A DNA stretch of 64,000 nucleotides from Tuctoria greenei (Eukaryota > Streptophyta > Magnoliopsida > Poales > Poaceae). This document shows positions 51,157 to 61,440 of this stretch, piece after piece. The notes beneath the pieces are model-generated. The model did no database searches. It was given only the letters and a program-made list of their open reading frames with translations, and had not been told where the DNA came from. The stretch's first letter is position 1, and every line of letters starts with the position of its first letter. The translations under genes were made by a program, and so were the position numbers. The stretch lies in the NCBI GenBank assembly GCA_036927565.1, contig JAYESD010000011.1, positions 98,121,178 through 98,185,177 on the forward strand, given 5' to 3'.

Positions 51157-52562
51157 CTAAGAAATCACTGGAGATCCAATGGGGTCGATATCCAGCTTCT
51201 GGCGAATTTGCTTCACATTTTCCTTGATGTACCTCATGTCCTCCTTTCTTTTCTGATTGAGCTTGTGGGCCTTCACTTCGGCCTTCTTGTAGGAGGTAAA
51301 GATTGCAATGAGATATTTAAGGATACCACTAGCTGATCCTTTTTGAGGAACTGCCCTACCAGCAGGGGCAACACTTGCATCTTCTCTTCTTTTTGCCAGT
51401 GCCTCAGGGCTGGAGGCCGGCGAGGGAGCAGCCTGGACATTTACTTGTTGAGGCTTCTGAGGCCTCAGAGGTGTGTGCTCCACATCTTTGACAAACTCGA
51501 TCCCTGTGACTTTCTCAATCATGAACATGAGATAAGGGGCACAACCACATAATCTGTTAGGAGTGCAGGATACGTTCACCATGTCATTCCAAATGTATTC
51601 CGCCACATCAAATGGGCGGTTTTTGCTTATGACCATCATCAGAGTTCGGAGGTATCCTTGCACACTCCCTGCATCCCCATCCTTAGGGGCCATTGTCTTC
51701 CTCAGGACTCTATTTAGCACCACAAAGAATGGCTTCATGTTCTTCGTGGAAGGAGGGATGAACTTTGAGTTGGGCTCATAGAGAAACTTCATCTTTTCCT
51801 TCTCGATGACACCAACATTGTCATTGCTTGAGGTGTCAAGATGCAACATCCTTGCAAATTCTTCATATGTGATAGTGTACTTGGATCCATGAGTCATCCA
51901 AGTCACTCTCTCTTCTTCATCACTCGCAAAGTAACAAGTGGCATAGAACTGAGCCACCACTTCATCATTCCAATAGTACTGAAAGGCAAAGAGGTCCTTC
52001 AAGCCATGTCATTCAGCTGCTGCAATAACTTCATCAAAAGCAGAGCATCTCTTATTCTCAAGATGTGCCCAGTCAATCCACTGAATGTGCACCACCGGTG
52101 TCCTCATCTGTAGGTAATCAGCCATGTAATAGTCAGCATGAAAATTGCTCCAGAATATTCCATCCGCAGCTTGCTTTGGATGACTGTAGCAATCCACACT
52201 GTGGAACTTGGCCGCTCAGTCACTGCCCTTTCCAATAAACTTCTCTTCAGTGGGGTCCCAGACCCCTTCCCTCGGAGCATGTAGCTTCACGGGCCAACTA
52301 GACCCGTCGCTATCCCTTTGCCCTTGCCTTTGGCTAGGCGGGCACTTGCTGAGCTAGGGCCACCACCGGTGGTAGCCCTAGAAACTGGCATCTTGGAGGC
52401 CGGCTTCTTCGCCAGCACTTTCCTCCGAACCTGTGGAGGAGACGGAGCTGGCTTGGTAGGTCTCTCTTGGCGCTTCTTGCCGAGACTCGTTGAGGTTCGA
52501 GGTGCCACCTCGTGGTCCAACTCGGCCTCAAAATCGGAAACTTCATCGTTTGTGCTCGACAT
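51157..52562 (-). pseudogene. Extra sense-strand gene of element I, between pol and 3' LTR (plant transposon protein)
   Basis: Start is ATG at 52562 (MSSTNDEVSDFEAELDHEV). The first 90 residues are basic and Pro-rich (RRKVLAKKPASKMP). A frameshift near 52290 and two TGA stops (near 52218 and 52009, each likely from CGA) interrupt it. From 52200 the folded part follows: FHSVDCYSHP, YYMADYLQMRTPVVHIQWIDW, LFAFQYYWNDEVVAQFYATC, KYTITYEEFARMLHL and PYLMFMIEKVTGIEF. Then comes a Pro/Ala linker and a Lys/Glu coiled coil (RKEDMRYIKENVKQIRQKLD). It resembles the domain called 'putative plant transposon protein'. The position is that of the env-like gene of some Sireviruses, but no signal peptide or membrane segment is visible. 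Function unknown. Confidence 0.7.
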
Positions 52563-53539
52563 GACCTGAGAATGAGTGGCTTGATTGAGAATGAATGGTA
52601 CAAGGCATAGGTGTGAAAGTATAGCATGGACTTGCATTGAGGAATTGAAAAGTTAGGTTTTGAGTTCAGAAAAGTCGGACTTGTCCGGTGTCTAGGCATG
52701 GACTAGTCCGGGATATCGGACTTGTCCGTGCATGGACCGGACTAGTCCGGTATTTAAACTCAAAAACCTAGGAAACTAGACAAATGGTGATTCCTAATAA
52801 ACAACAGGCATAGCATAAATGTAATACATCAAGGAGGCATGTATACAGTGAAATATGCTAGGCTATTTGATCAACAATGAAGAAATTTGGGATTTCTAGG
52901 GTTAGGGTGAAAAATTACCGAAGAAATCGACTGGAGCTTGAAGAAGAGGACGTTGAAGGCCGGACTAGTCCGAGAACTTCAATCCCAATGCAATGTCGAT
53001 CAAATCCCCCCAAACTTGTGAAGTTTCGATGGAGAAATCAAGAAATCGCCTTGGGGGCTCGAGTGAGAGAGAGAGAACGCGTGAGGCAAGAGTGGAGGAT
53101 GAAGACTTTAGGGTTTGGTGGCGGCTAGGGTTATGGACACGAAAAATCAGACAAGTCCGGAGATGACCAGACTAGTCCGAACTTTTCCAGGGGCTATATC
53201 GGACTAGTCCGTTGTCTACCGGACTAGTCCGTCCTAACCGTCACTCAGTGGACTTGTCTGCATGGGCGGTCTAGTCCAGGCAACCACGGACTAGTCCGTG
53301 GTTACCAGAGAAGAAATTATAGCCCATTCATATATATTTGAAGGTGCATACCAAGAAAATAGGAGGGCAAATCAAACCAAATAATCTTGATGAATATGAT
53401 CAGTAAGCATACAACAATCAAGCAATGATCATAATTCACCAAGATCTAGTAATTGACATAGTTTTAGAGAAAAATGAGAGAGATGATTTTCACAATTCAA
53501 TCAACATATTTTGAAGAATTCATACAGGTATGCAACTTT
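52563..53539 (-). other. Noncoding region between RNase H and the extra gene of element I, with palindromes
   Basis: No gene is supported. It carries further GGACTAGTCC / GGACTTGTCC copies at 52675-52760, 52960 and 53145-53303, including a 22-bp perfect palindrome at 53282-53303. So the palindromes are not confined to the LTR in this element. Confidence 0.7.
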
Positions 53540-55247
53540 TCAAGCCACACTCCGAGCATCAAGAATATTTAGTTCATTTTGGACTTTGGAAAAGCGCTTT
53601 TCATCAAGTGGCTTGGTGAATATGTCGGCCAATTGCTTTTGGGTATTGACATGTGAGATGGATATATCTTCTTTCATGGAATGGTCTCTCAAAAAGTGAT
53701 TCCTTATGTCTATGTGTTTAGTTCTAGAGTGCTCAACTGGATTGTGGGCAATTTTAATGGCACTCTCATTGTCACAAAGGAGTGGAATATGATTCATATT
53801 GTAACCATAATCCCTTAGAGTTTGTCTCATCCAAAGAAGTTGTGCACAACAACTCCCGGCTGCAACATACTCCACTTCAGCTGTGGATAAGGCAATGGAA
53901 TTTTGTTTCTTGGAGGACCAAGAAACTAAGGTTCTCCTTAGGAATTGGCATGTACCGGAGGTGCTTTTTCTATCTACTTTGCACCGGCATAATCTGCATC
54001 GGAGTAACCAATGAGATTGAATTTTGAGCCTTTTGGGTACCAAAGACCAAGGTTGGGTGTATGAACTAAATATCTCAAGATCCTTTTTATGGCTGTCAAG
54101 TGACATTCCTTAGGGTTGGCTTGAAATCTTGCACACAAACATACACTCAACATAATATCTAGCCTAGATGCACATAAATAGAGTAGAGATCCAATCATGG
54201 AGCGATATACCTTTTGGTTGACGCTAGGTCCATCTTCATTGAGATCCAAGTGGCCATTTGTTGCCATGGGGGTCTTTATGGGCTTTGCCTTGTCGATACC
54301 AAACTTCTTAAGTATGTCCTGCGTGTACTTGGTTTGGCTTATGAACGTCCCTTCCTTTTGTTGCCGCACTTGGAATCCCAAGAAGTACTGTAATTCTCCC
54401 ATCATTGACATTTCAAACCTGTCTGTCATGATTTTACTAAATTCCTCACAAAAAGATTGATTAGTTGACCCAAAGATTATATCATCAACATAAATTTGAC
54501 AAATAAAAGGATCATTGTCTAAATTCTTGGTAAATAGTGTATAATATGCTTTGCCAATTTGAAAACCATTCTCAATTAGGAAATCTCTAAGACACTCATA
54601 CCAAGCTCTAGGAGCTTGTTTGAGGCCGTAGAGACCTTACGCAATTTAAATACATGGTTGGGGAACTCTTCGTCTTCAAACCCGAGTGGTTGCTCCACGT
54701 ACACCTCTTCCTTGATTGGTCCGTTGAGGAACGCGCTTTTCACATCCATTTGATACATCTTGAAATCATGGTGAGTAGCATATGCAAGTAATATTCTAAT
54801 AGATTCAAGTCTAGCTACTGGAGCAAAGGTCTCATCGAAATCCAAACCTTTGACTTGTGAGTACCCTTCGCCCACAAGTCTTGTCTTGTTCCTTGTCACC
54901 ACCTCGTGTTCGTCTTCTTTGTTGCAGAAGACCCACTTGGTGCCGACGATGTTTGCATTGGGTCTTGCCACAAGTTCCCACACCTCGTTCCGCTTGAAGT
55001 TGTTCAAATCTTCTTGCATTGCTACCACCCAGTCCGGATCTTTCAATGCATCTTCAACCCTGCGTGGTTCCAAAAAGGATACAAATGAATAGTGCTCACA
55101 AAAATTAGCTATGCGAGATCTAGTGGTTACTCCCTTTTGGATGTCACCAATGATATTGTCAATTGGGTGATCCCTTTGGACGCATTGGTGTACTCTTGGG
55201 TGTGGCACTTGAGGAGTTGTTTCCTCATGTTCATCGGCTTCTCCCCA
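53540..55247 (-). pseudogene. Reverse transcriptase and RNase H of element I
   Basis: Minus-strand order: 54576-55208 with RIANFCEHYSFVSFLEP, DPDWVVAMQEDLNNFKRNEVW, GTKWVFCNKEDEHEVVTRNK, LDFDETFAPVARLESIRILLA and KMYQMDVKSAFLNGPIKEEVYV; a frameshift near 54640; the YVDD box near 54480-54490 (CQIYVDDIIFGSTNQ); then MSMMGELQYFLGFQVRQQKEG and YRSMIGSLLYLCASRLDI. A frameshift near 53985 leads into RNase H (KSTSGTCQFL, ALSTAEVEYVAAGSCCAQLLWM, HIDIRNHFLRDH, QLADIFTKPLDEKRF). Copia-type polymerase with catalytic residues present, but three frames make it non-functional. Confidence 0.92.
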
Positions 55248-56737
55248 TTAGTAATTGCCTTTGTTGACCTTTTGATTATCTTCGTATTCTTGTGGTTGGT
55301 CTTGTGCTGAAGCTCCCCCTTGATCGTTGGTCTCCTCTTGTGGTTCATCTCCCTCATGTACGTGTGGAGGTGGCTCTTGTGGTCGAACTTCACCTAGAGC
55401 CATTCTTTTCAATGCTTGACAATGAGCTTCTTCTTTACCTAGTTCACATGGATCAACTTGCTCCTTTTGGGAGCCATTAGTCTCATCGAACACTACGTCA
55501 TGTGCTATTTCAACAAGTCCGAAGGTCTTGTTGAAAACACGATAGGCGTAAGTGTTCGAATCATAACCAAGCAAGAAACCATCATCGGACTTCGAAGCGA
55601 ACTTTGAAGTCCTAGGCTTCTTGTTCAAGATATAACATGGAGAACCGAAAACTCGAAAATATGAAATATTTGGTTTGTTACCGGTGAGTAGCTCATAGTA
55701 TGTCTTCTTGAGTAGTGGATGAAGATAAAGTCGATTTACGACATGGCAAGCGGTGTTAATCGCTTCTGCCCAAAATCGATCCGATGTCTTTTACTCATCG
55801 AGCATTGTTCTTGCCATCTCTATGAGTGTTCGATTCTTCCTTTCGGCAACTCCGTTTTGTTGTGGGGAATATGATGCTGAAAATTCGTGCTTGATGCCCT
55901 CATCATCAAGGTACTCCTCCACTTGTGTGTTCCTGAACTCTGTGTTGTTGTCGCTTTGAATATTCTTGATTGTCAATGAGAATTCGTTTTGAGCTCCCTT
56001 GAAAAACTTCTTGAGTATTCCTTGTGTTTCTGACTTATCATGCAAAAAGAAAACCCAAGTGAAGCAAGAAAAGTCATCAACAACTACTAAACCATATTTG
56101 TTACCCCGATGCTTATGTAAGCAATTGAACCAAATAAGTCCATGTGAAGTAGTTCGAGCGGTCTTGTTGTAGTCATGACGTTCTTTGCGGGATGAGGTGC
56201 TCCAACTTGCTTCCCGGCTTGGCACGCGCTACAAGGCCTGTCTTTCTCAAAAACAACATCCCTCAAACCGCGGATGTGATCGCCCTTGAGGAGTTTTTGA
56301 AGATTCCTCATACCAACATGTGGTAGCCGTCTATGCCACAGCCAACCCATGTTGGTCTTTGCAATCAAGCATGTGTCAAGTTCGGCTTTATCCTTGTTGA
56401 AATCAACAAGGTAATGCTTTCCCTTCAACATACCCTTGAATGCAATGGAACCATCACTCCTCCTAGAGACGGTCACACCCTCGTTAGTGAACAAGCAATT
56501 ATAACCTTTGTCACATAGTTGAGATATGGACAGCGGGTTATAATCTAAGGATTCAACATGTAGTACATGAGAAAGTGTGTGTTTAGATGATATAGCAATT
56601 TTACCGGTACCGAGCACCCTTCCTTGACTGTTATCTCCAAAGTAGATGCCCTCATTTGGGTCCTCATTCTCTTCATATTCCACGAACATTCTTCTTTCCC
56701 CGGTCATATGGTGGTGCAACCACTGTCCAACACCCAT
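55248..56737 (-). pseudogene. Protease end, GAG-pre-integrase and integrase of element I
   Basis: The frame from 56737 carries the end of the protease (HHMTGERRMFVEY) and the GAG-pre-integrase domain (LWHRRLPHVGMRNLQKLLKGD, CSACQAGKQVGAPH). After a frameshift near 56110 the catalytic core continues at 56225-55791: YGLVVVDDFSCFTWVFF, IQSDNNTEFRN and YSPQQNGVAERKNRTL (D, D, E). TAA at 55791 precedes the C-terminal part (PNISYFRVFGSPCYILNKK, GYDSNTYAYRVFN). The usual SDNGTEF word is altered to SDNNTEF. Confidence 0.9.
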
Positions 56738-58185
56738 TTAGATCCACCGGAGGAATAGGGCTTGCGTTTACCTTCCTTTGCCATGAGGCAAGTGCCATTT
56801 CCCTTCCTTGCGCCGAGTGTAGGGAAGAGGGTAGACTTCTTGGATGTCTTCTCGATGGCTATGCTAGCCATCTCTTCTTCTTCGGACGATGAGGGCTCAT
56901 CATTTGAGTCCCACTCTTTCCCAATGTGCGCTTGTTCAGCTTGTTTCTTCTTCTTGAAGAATTTCTTGTGTTGAGGCTTGGCTTCTTTAGTCTTTTTCTT
57001 GTTCTCCTCATATGGGAAATCAACTATAAAGTGGTTATACTCACCACAATTATAGCATGCCCGCCTCAACTTTGGCTTTGTTCTTTCTTTGTACTTTCCT
57101 TTGCTTGACTTTGTACCTTGTCTCTTCTTCATGATTCTTTTGAATTTCTTCATGAACAATATCATGTCTTCTTCATCTAATTCACTTCTCTCGTCGTCAC
57201 TATCCTCCTCTAGTTGTGCTTCTCTAGCTTCTTTGGATAGGGGCTTGAGGGTGGACTTCAAAGCAACCCCTTTCTTCTTTGCCGAGGTGAGGTCGGCAAT
57301 TTCCTTGACAAGCTTTGCTTGTTTTTCAATCATCTCAAAGTTGATGATCTTTCCAAGCAATTCATTCGAAGTCATCCTTTTGTATACGTGGCTTTCTCTA
57401 ATCATGGAGCATAGTGTGACATTGCGAGGCATAAAAGCTCTATGGATGAGCTTTACCACCTCGTGGTCATTCCACTTCTTGCTCCCATATGATCGAACTT
57501 TGTTGAAGAGTGTCTTCAATCGGTTGTACATTTCTTGGGGTGACTCGTCTTCCTCAATTGTGAATCTTCCTAATTCCCCTTCGATCATCTCAATTTTTGC
57601 TTCACGTACATGTCGGTCACCTTCATGTGCAGTTTGTAGTGTATCCCATATCCCCTTAGAAATTTCGAGTCCATCCACCTTGGTGAACTCATCCCGACTG
57701 AGTGAGAAGGTGATTACTGTTGTGGCTTGAGCGTTTCTATGAATAGCCTGCTCTTGGCTTGGGGTGAGCTCTTCGTCGTCGTCCGGAATATCTATCCCTG
57801 TGCATACAACATGCCATAGACTTGGATTGAGTGAAATCAAATGCATTTTCATATTCTGCCTCCACATTGAGTAATCACTTCCATCGAAGTGTGGGGCTTT
57901 TCAAAGTGGGACAGATAAGTAATTATTATTATTGGAATTTAGACGATCATAGTTAAAAGGATATCGGGAGTATTTGGTGTGACTACTCCCCTTCTTCTTC
58001 TCTTCAACTTTCACTTTCCCTTTGGAAAGCGCCTTCTTTCTGAGGAGCGCCTTTAGCTCCAGTGTCTCCTCATCATCGTCCTCGAAGTCTTGAATGGCTT
58101 CGAGGTACTTCTCCACCTTTTGATTTCTGTCGGTGTTAACCTCTTCTTGGTTGTTGATTTTGTGGATGTCCTTCATCTCCGACAT
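56704..58185 (-). pseudogene. Gag and protease start of element I
   Basis: ATG at 58185 (MSEMKDIHKINNQEE) begins a charged N-terminus. A TGA at 57901 interrupts before SMWRQNMKMHLISLNPSLWHVV. The frame then runs to 56704: the UBN2-type gag domain (TTVITFSLSRDEFTKVDGLE, IWDTLQTAHEGD, MYNRLKTLFNKVRSYGSK), an acidic stretch, and a zinc knuckle CYNCGEYNHFIVDF in which the last Cys is Phe. The protease motif WVLDSGCTT is at the end, where a one-base shift breaks the frame. Only one stop and one damaged ligand separate it from a complete gag. Confidence 0.88.
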
Positions 58186-58222
58186 GATCTCTTCGAGTGG
58201 TTAGACTCTTTCTTGAAGAACC

Positions 58223-58236
58223 TGCTCTAATACCAA
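58223..58236 (-). other. Primer-binding site of element I (initiator tRNA-Met)
   Basis: The reverse complement reads TGGTATTAGAGCAG, starting within two bases of the LTR end at 58238; it matches tRNA-iMet at all but one of the first 12 bases. Confidence 0.8.
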
Positions 58237-58237
58237 T

Positions 58238-59794
58238 TGAATGTGGCCTAGAGGGGGGTGAATAGGCCTTTTTGCAAATTGTCGGATCCTGCAACACTTA
58301 ACAATCAGTTCAATACCAGAGATATCGGACTAGTCCGGTAAAGTGCGGACTAGTCTGTTGTTTACGGACTAAGTTGGTTAAGCTTGATCGATTAGATTGA
58401 TTCTATTATGTATGCAGCGGAAATATAGAATCAAATAAAGGTTTCAATTTTATATGCTAGATTATATCACAATTAAATCTTATGTTTAACAATTCAACGT
58501 GAGATAAGCAATGATTATGAAACCCTAGATTATATCGATGAATAAGAATGATGAACACCAAAAATAAGACACAAGGATTTATCTCGTGGTTCGGCTCCCA
58601 CAAAGGCAACCTACATCCACGTTGAGGAGTCCACAAAAGGACCAGGTCTTCTCCAACCCTACCCTCATCGGATCGCCACGAATGCCAATCCTCTTCCACT
58701 AATCACAAAGGGGTGAATAACTGAATTCAAAGGGGCCTTCTCACACGTTGAGAGCTCCCTAGGATTACAACACGAAATACCACCAAAACACACTCAAAAG
58801 ATTACAATTAAATCGCAGGAGTGTGTTAGAGAATCAAACCAAGAGCTCAATGTGGTGTTGAACGTGTCTCTCCAATGATCTAGAGTGAATCCTCAAAGGA
58901 TTGATCGTTGTTGCACTTAATTTTGTGGAGAGATGTGGTTTTTGAGGCTCTTGGGAGGTGTGACGGAACTAGGGTTCGAGAGATGGTAAAATATGGCCGT
59001 ACAACTCTATTTATATGGGTTTCTAAAAGTGACCGTTAGGGTTTAGAAAGATCGGACTAGTCCGTGGTGGTCACCGGACTAGTCTGGTGTACTGTGTGTA
59101 GCAAACCCTAAATGTCCCGAAATATCGGACTAGTCCAGCTAGGAGCGGACTTGTCCAATTTCGCTACTAGAAATCTTCGGACTAGTCCGGTAGTTATCGA
59201 ACTTGTTCGGACATGTGAAACCCTAAGTGTATAGGATGACAAGTTCGCACTTGGAGGACTTGTCCGATTTAGTTCAGAGGGATTTTCGGACTAGTCCGTG
59301 CAATGTCGGACTTGTCCGTTTTGGATCAGAATGAATATCGGACTAGTCTGGTTGTGATCAGACTTGTACGATTTTGTGTGACTTGTGAAGTGTTTTGAGG
59401 ATTAGTCCGCACTGGGGAGGACTAGTCCGATTCTAGTCAGTGAGATATCGGACTAGTTCGATGTATATCGGACTTGTCCGATTCTGTGCAGAGAGGATAT
59501 CGGACTAGTCCGGTGTCTGTCAGACTAGTCCGGTCTAGTGTAACTTTGTGCAATGTGTGTGTTTAAATTGTGTTGAGCTCTTGGGATGTGTTTCCTTAAC
59601 ACACTCCGTACACAATAATCTACTATTCTTCTTCCTTGAGCTCATTTGCACTTTGATCTTCACTCTTGCTTCTTTTTGGTACTTTGCTCACTTTTCTATC
59701 ATAAGCCTGCACTTATCTCAACAAAGAGGTTAGGATCCCAATTGCTTGTCATAAATCATCCAAAACCCACAAGGGAGTCCTAGATACACTTTCA
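58238..59794 (-). repeat. 5' LTR of element I
   Basis: 1557 bp, tgaatgtggcctagag to actttca. It contains the palindrome array at 59050-59540, for example cggactagtccg at 59287-59298. It keeps the TATA word that is mutated in the other LTR. No gene inside. Confidence 0.95.
59007..59015 (-). promoter_or_regulatory. TATA box of element I 5' LTR
   Basis: ctatttata reads TATAAATAG on the element's strand. It lies immediately downstream of the palindrome array in the direction of transcription, so the array occupies the upstream promoter region. Confidence 0.65.
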
Positions 59795-60005
59795 CATATT
59801 CAGCTATGTCCTTTTTCATGCTATCCCACCAATAGCAAGTCTTCAAGTCTTTGTACATATTCGTACAACCGGGGTGAATTGAGTAAGGTGTGTCATGTGC
59901 CTCTTTTAATATGGTCTCCCAAATACACTTCACATTAGGCACGACAATCCTCTTACCAAGCCATAGAGTACCATGTTCGTCCTCATCAAATCTGAATTCT
60001 CTCCC
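59795..60005 (-). pseudogene. Integrase zinc-binding part of element H, cut by element I
   Basis: MPNVKCIWETILKEAHDTPY, SIHPGCTNMYKDLKTCYWW and KKDIAEY are the start of the HHCC domain; the reading continues at 48970 on the other side of element I (ALCDVCQR). The insertion falls between the two His and the two Cys ligands. Confidence 0.88.
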
Positions 60006-60660
60006 CTATTGGGTCCTTTCCTTGATTTCCTGAATTTCCTCATCCTTGGTTTGGCCTTCCCGAATTTCTTGCTCCAAGGTTGGGTTTAACTCCATCATCT
60101 CCATCTCATTTACAAATGCAAGGTTCAACCATTCAAACTCTATACATAACTCGGATGGTAACTCTCGAACTGTGAGTTGATGACTTACTCCTTTTCTACT
60201 CAAAGCATCGGCCGCTACATTGGCTTTTCTCGGATGATAGTTGATCTCCAAATCATAATCTTTAATGAGCTCCAACCATCTCCGTTGCCTCAAATTCAGA
60301 TCTGTTTGTGTGAAAATATACTTAAGACACTTGTGATCCGTATAAATTTCACACCCATGTCCAAGGATATAGTGTCTCCGAATCTTCAACGCATGTACCA
60401 CGACTGCAAGTTCTAAATCACGTGTGGGGTAATTCTGCTCATGTTTCTTCAATTGTATTGATGCATAGGCGACCACTTGTCCTTCTTGCATCAATACACA
60501 TCCAAGTCCTTTCCTCGATGCGTCACAATAAATATCAAAACTCTTGATCACATCCGGCAGTACCAAAACTGGGGCTATTGTCAACCTCTTCTTCAACTAA
60601 TGAAAACTATTTTGACAACCTTGAGTCCGTTGGAAAGCCTTTCCCTTCATTAGCAGTTCT
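60006..60660 (-). pseudogene. RNase H of element H
   Basis: One open stretch from about 60596: IKSFDIYCDASRKGLGCVLMQ, VAYASIQLKKHEQNYPTRDLELA, GCEIYTDHKCLKYIFTQ, YHPRKANVAADALSRK. A stop (taa at 60597-60599) separates it from the reverse transcriptase. Catalytic Asp residues are present. Confidence 0.9.
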
Positions 60661-61440
60661 GTCATTGGCTTGGCTATCATTGAAAAGTCCTTGATGAATC
60701 AGCGGTAATATCCAGCTATTCCAAGAAAACTCCTTATTTCCTTTACGTTTTGCGGGGGTTCCCATTTCAACACGTCCCTCACCTTTCCTGGGTCAACCGA
60801 TACTCCTCCTCCTAAGATTATATGACCCAAAAACGACACCTCTTTCAACCAAAACTGACACTTGTTGAGCTTGGCATACAATTGATGCTCCCTTAATTTT
60901 TGTAGTGTAAGCCTCAAGTGTTCCTCATGTTCCTTCTCATCCTTTGAGTAGATCATAATGTCATTTATGAACACCACTACAAACATATCCATGTACTCCA
61001 TGAATACCTTATTCATGAGGTACATAAAGTAGGCAGGCGCATTTGTCAATCCAAAAGACATCACAGTGTACTCATAAGATCCATACCGTGTCCTAAAAGT
61101 TGTCTTGGGTATGTTCGATGGTCTAATCTTCATTTGGAAGTATCCCGACCTCAAATCAATCTTAGAGAAGACACAAGCACCCTTCATCTGATCAAACAAG
61201 TCTTCTATGCATGGCAAGGTCTACTTGTTCTTGATTGTTACCTTGTTGAGAGCTCGGTAATCTACGCACATCCTTTGGGATCCATCCTTCTCGTCCACAA
61301 ATAGAATGGGCGCTCCCCAAGGTGAAGAGCTGGGCCGAATGGAACCCTTCTCTTGTTGCTCTTGAATCTGCTTCTTGAGCTCCGCTATTTCAATAGGAGG
61401 CATTCTATACATCCTCTTAGCTATAGGTGCAGTTCCAGTA
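60661..61440 (-). pseudogene. Reverse transcriptase of element H
   Basis: Segments are RMYRMPPIEIAELKKQIQEQ, SPWGAPILFVDEKDGSQRM (61221-61412) and MPCIEDLFDQMKGACVFSKI through SFLGIAGYYR (60699-61217). The catalytic box FIDD has become FIND (codons 60960-60971), which removes one of the two metal-binding Asp residues. A TAG at 61221 and a TGA at 60699 also interrupt it. Confidence 0.9.

Larger units (their letters stand above)
48976..59794 (-). mobile_element. Element I: Ty1/copia retrotransposon of Sirevirus type
   Basis: 10.8 kb with LTRs 48976-50533 and 58238-59794 (tgaatgtggc ... actttca) and a perfect catat duplication (48971-48975 and 59795-59799). It inserted in H's integrase gene. 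On the minus strand the order is gag, protease, integrase, reverse transcriptase, RNase H, which is the copia order. A further ORF lies between pol and the 3' LTR, and more than one polypurine tract is present; both are Sirevirus features. Both LTRs are full of GGACTAGTCC palindromes. Genes have several frameshifts. Confidence 0.92.

Noticed and set aside
51157..52562. Envelope protein in element I
   Set aside because: Position fits, but there is no signal peptide, transmembrane helix or cleavage site, and the sequence resembles plant transposon proteins.
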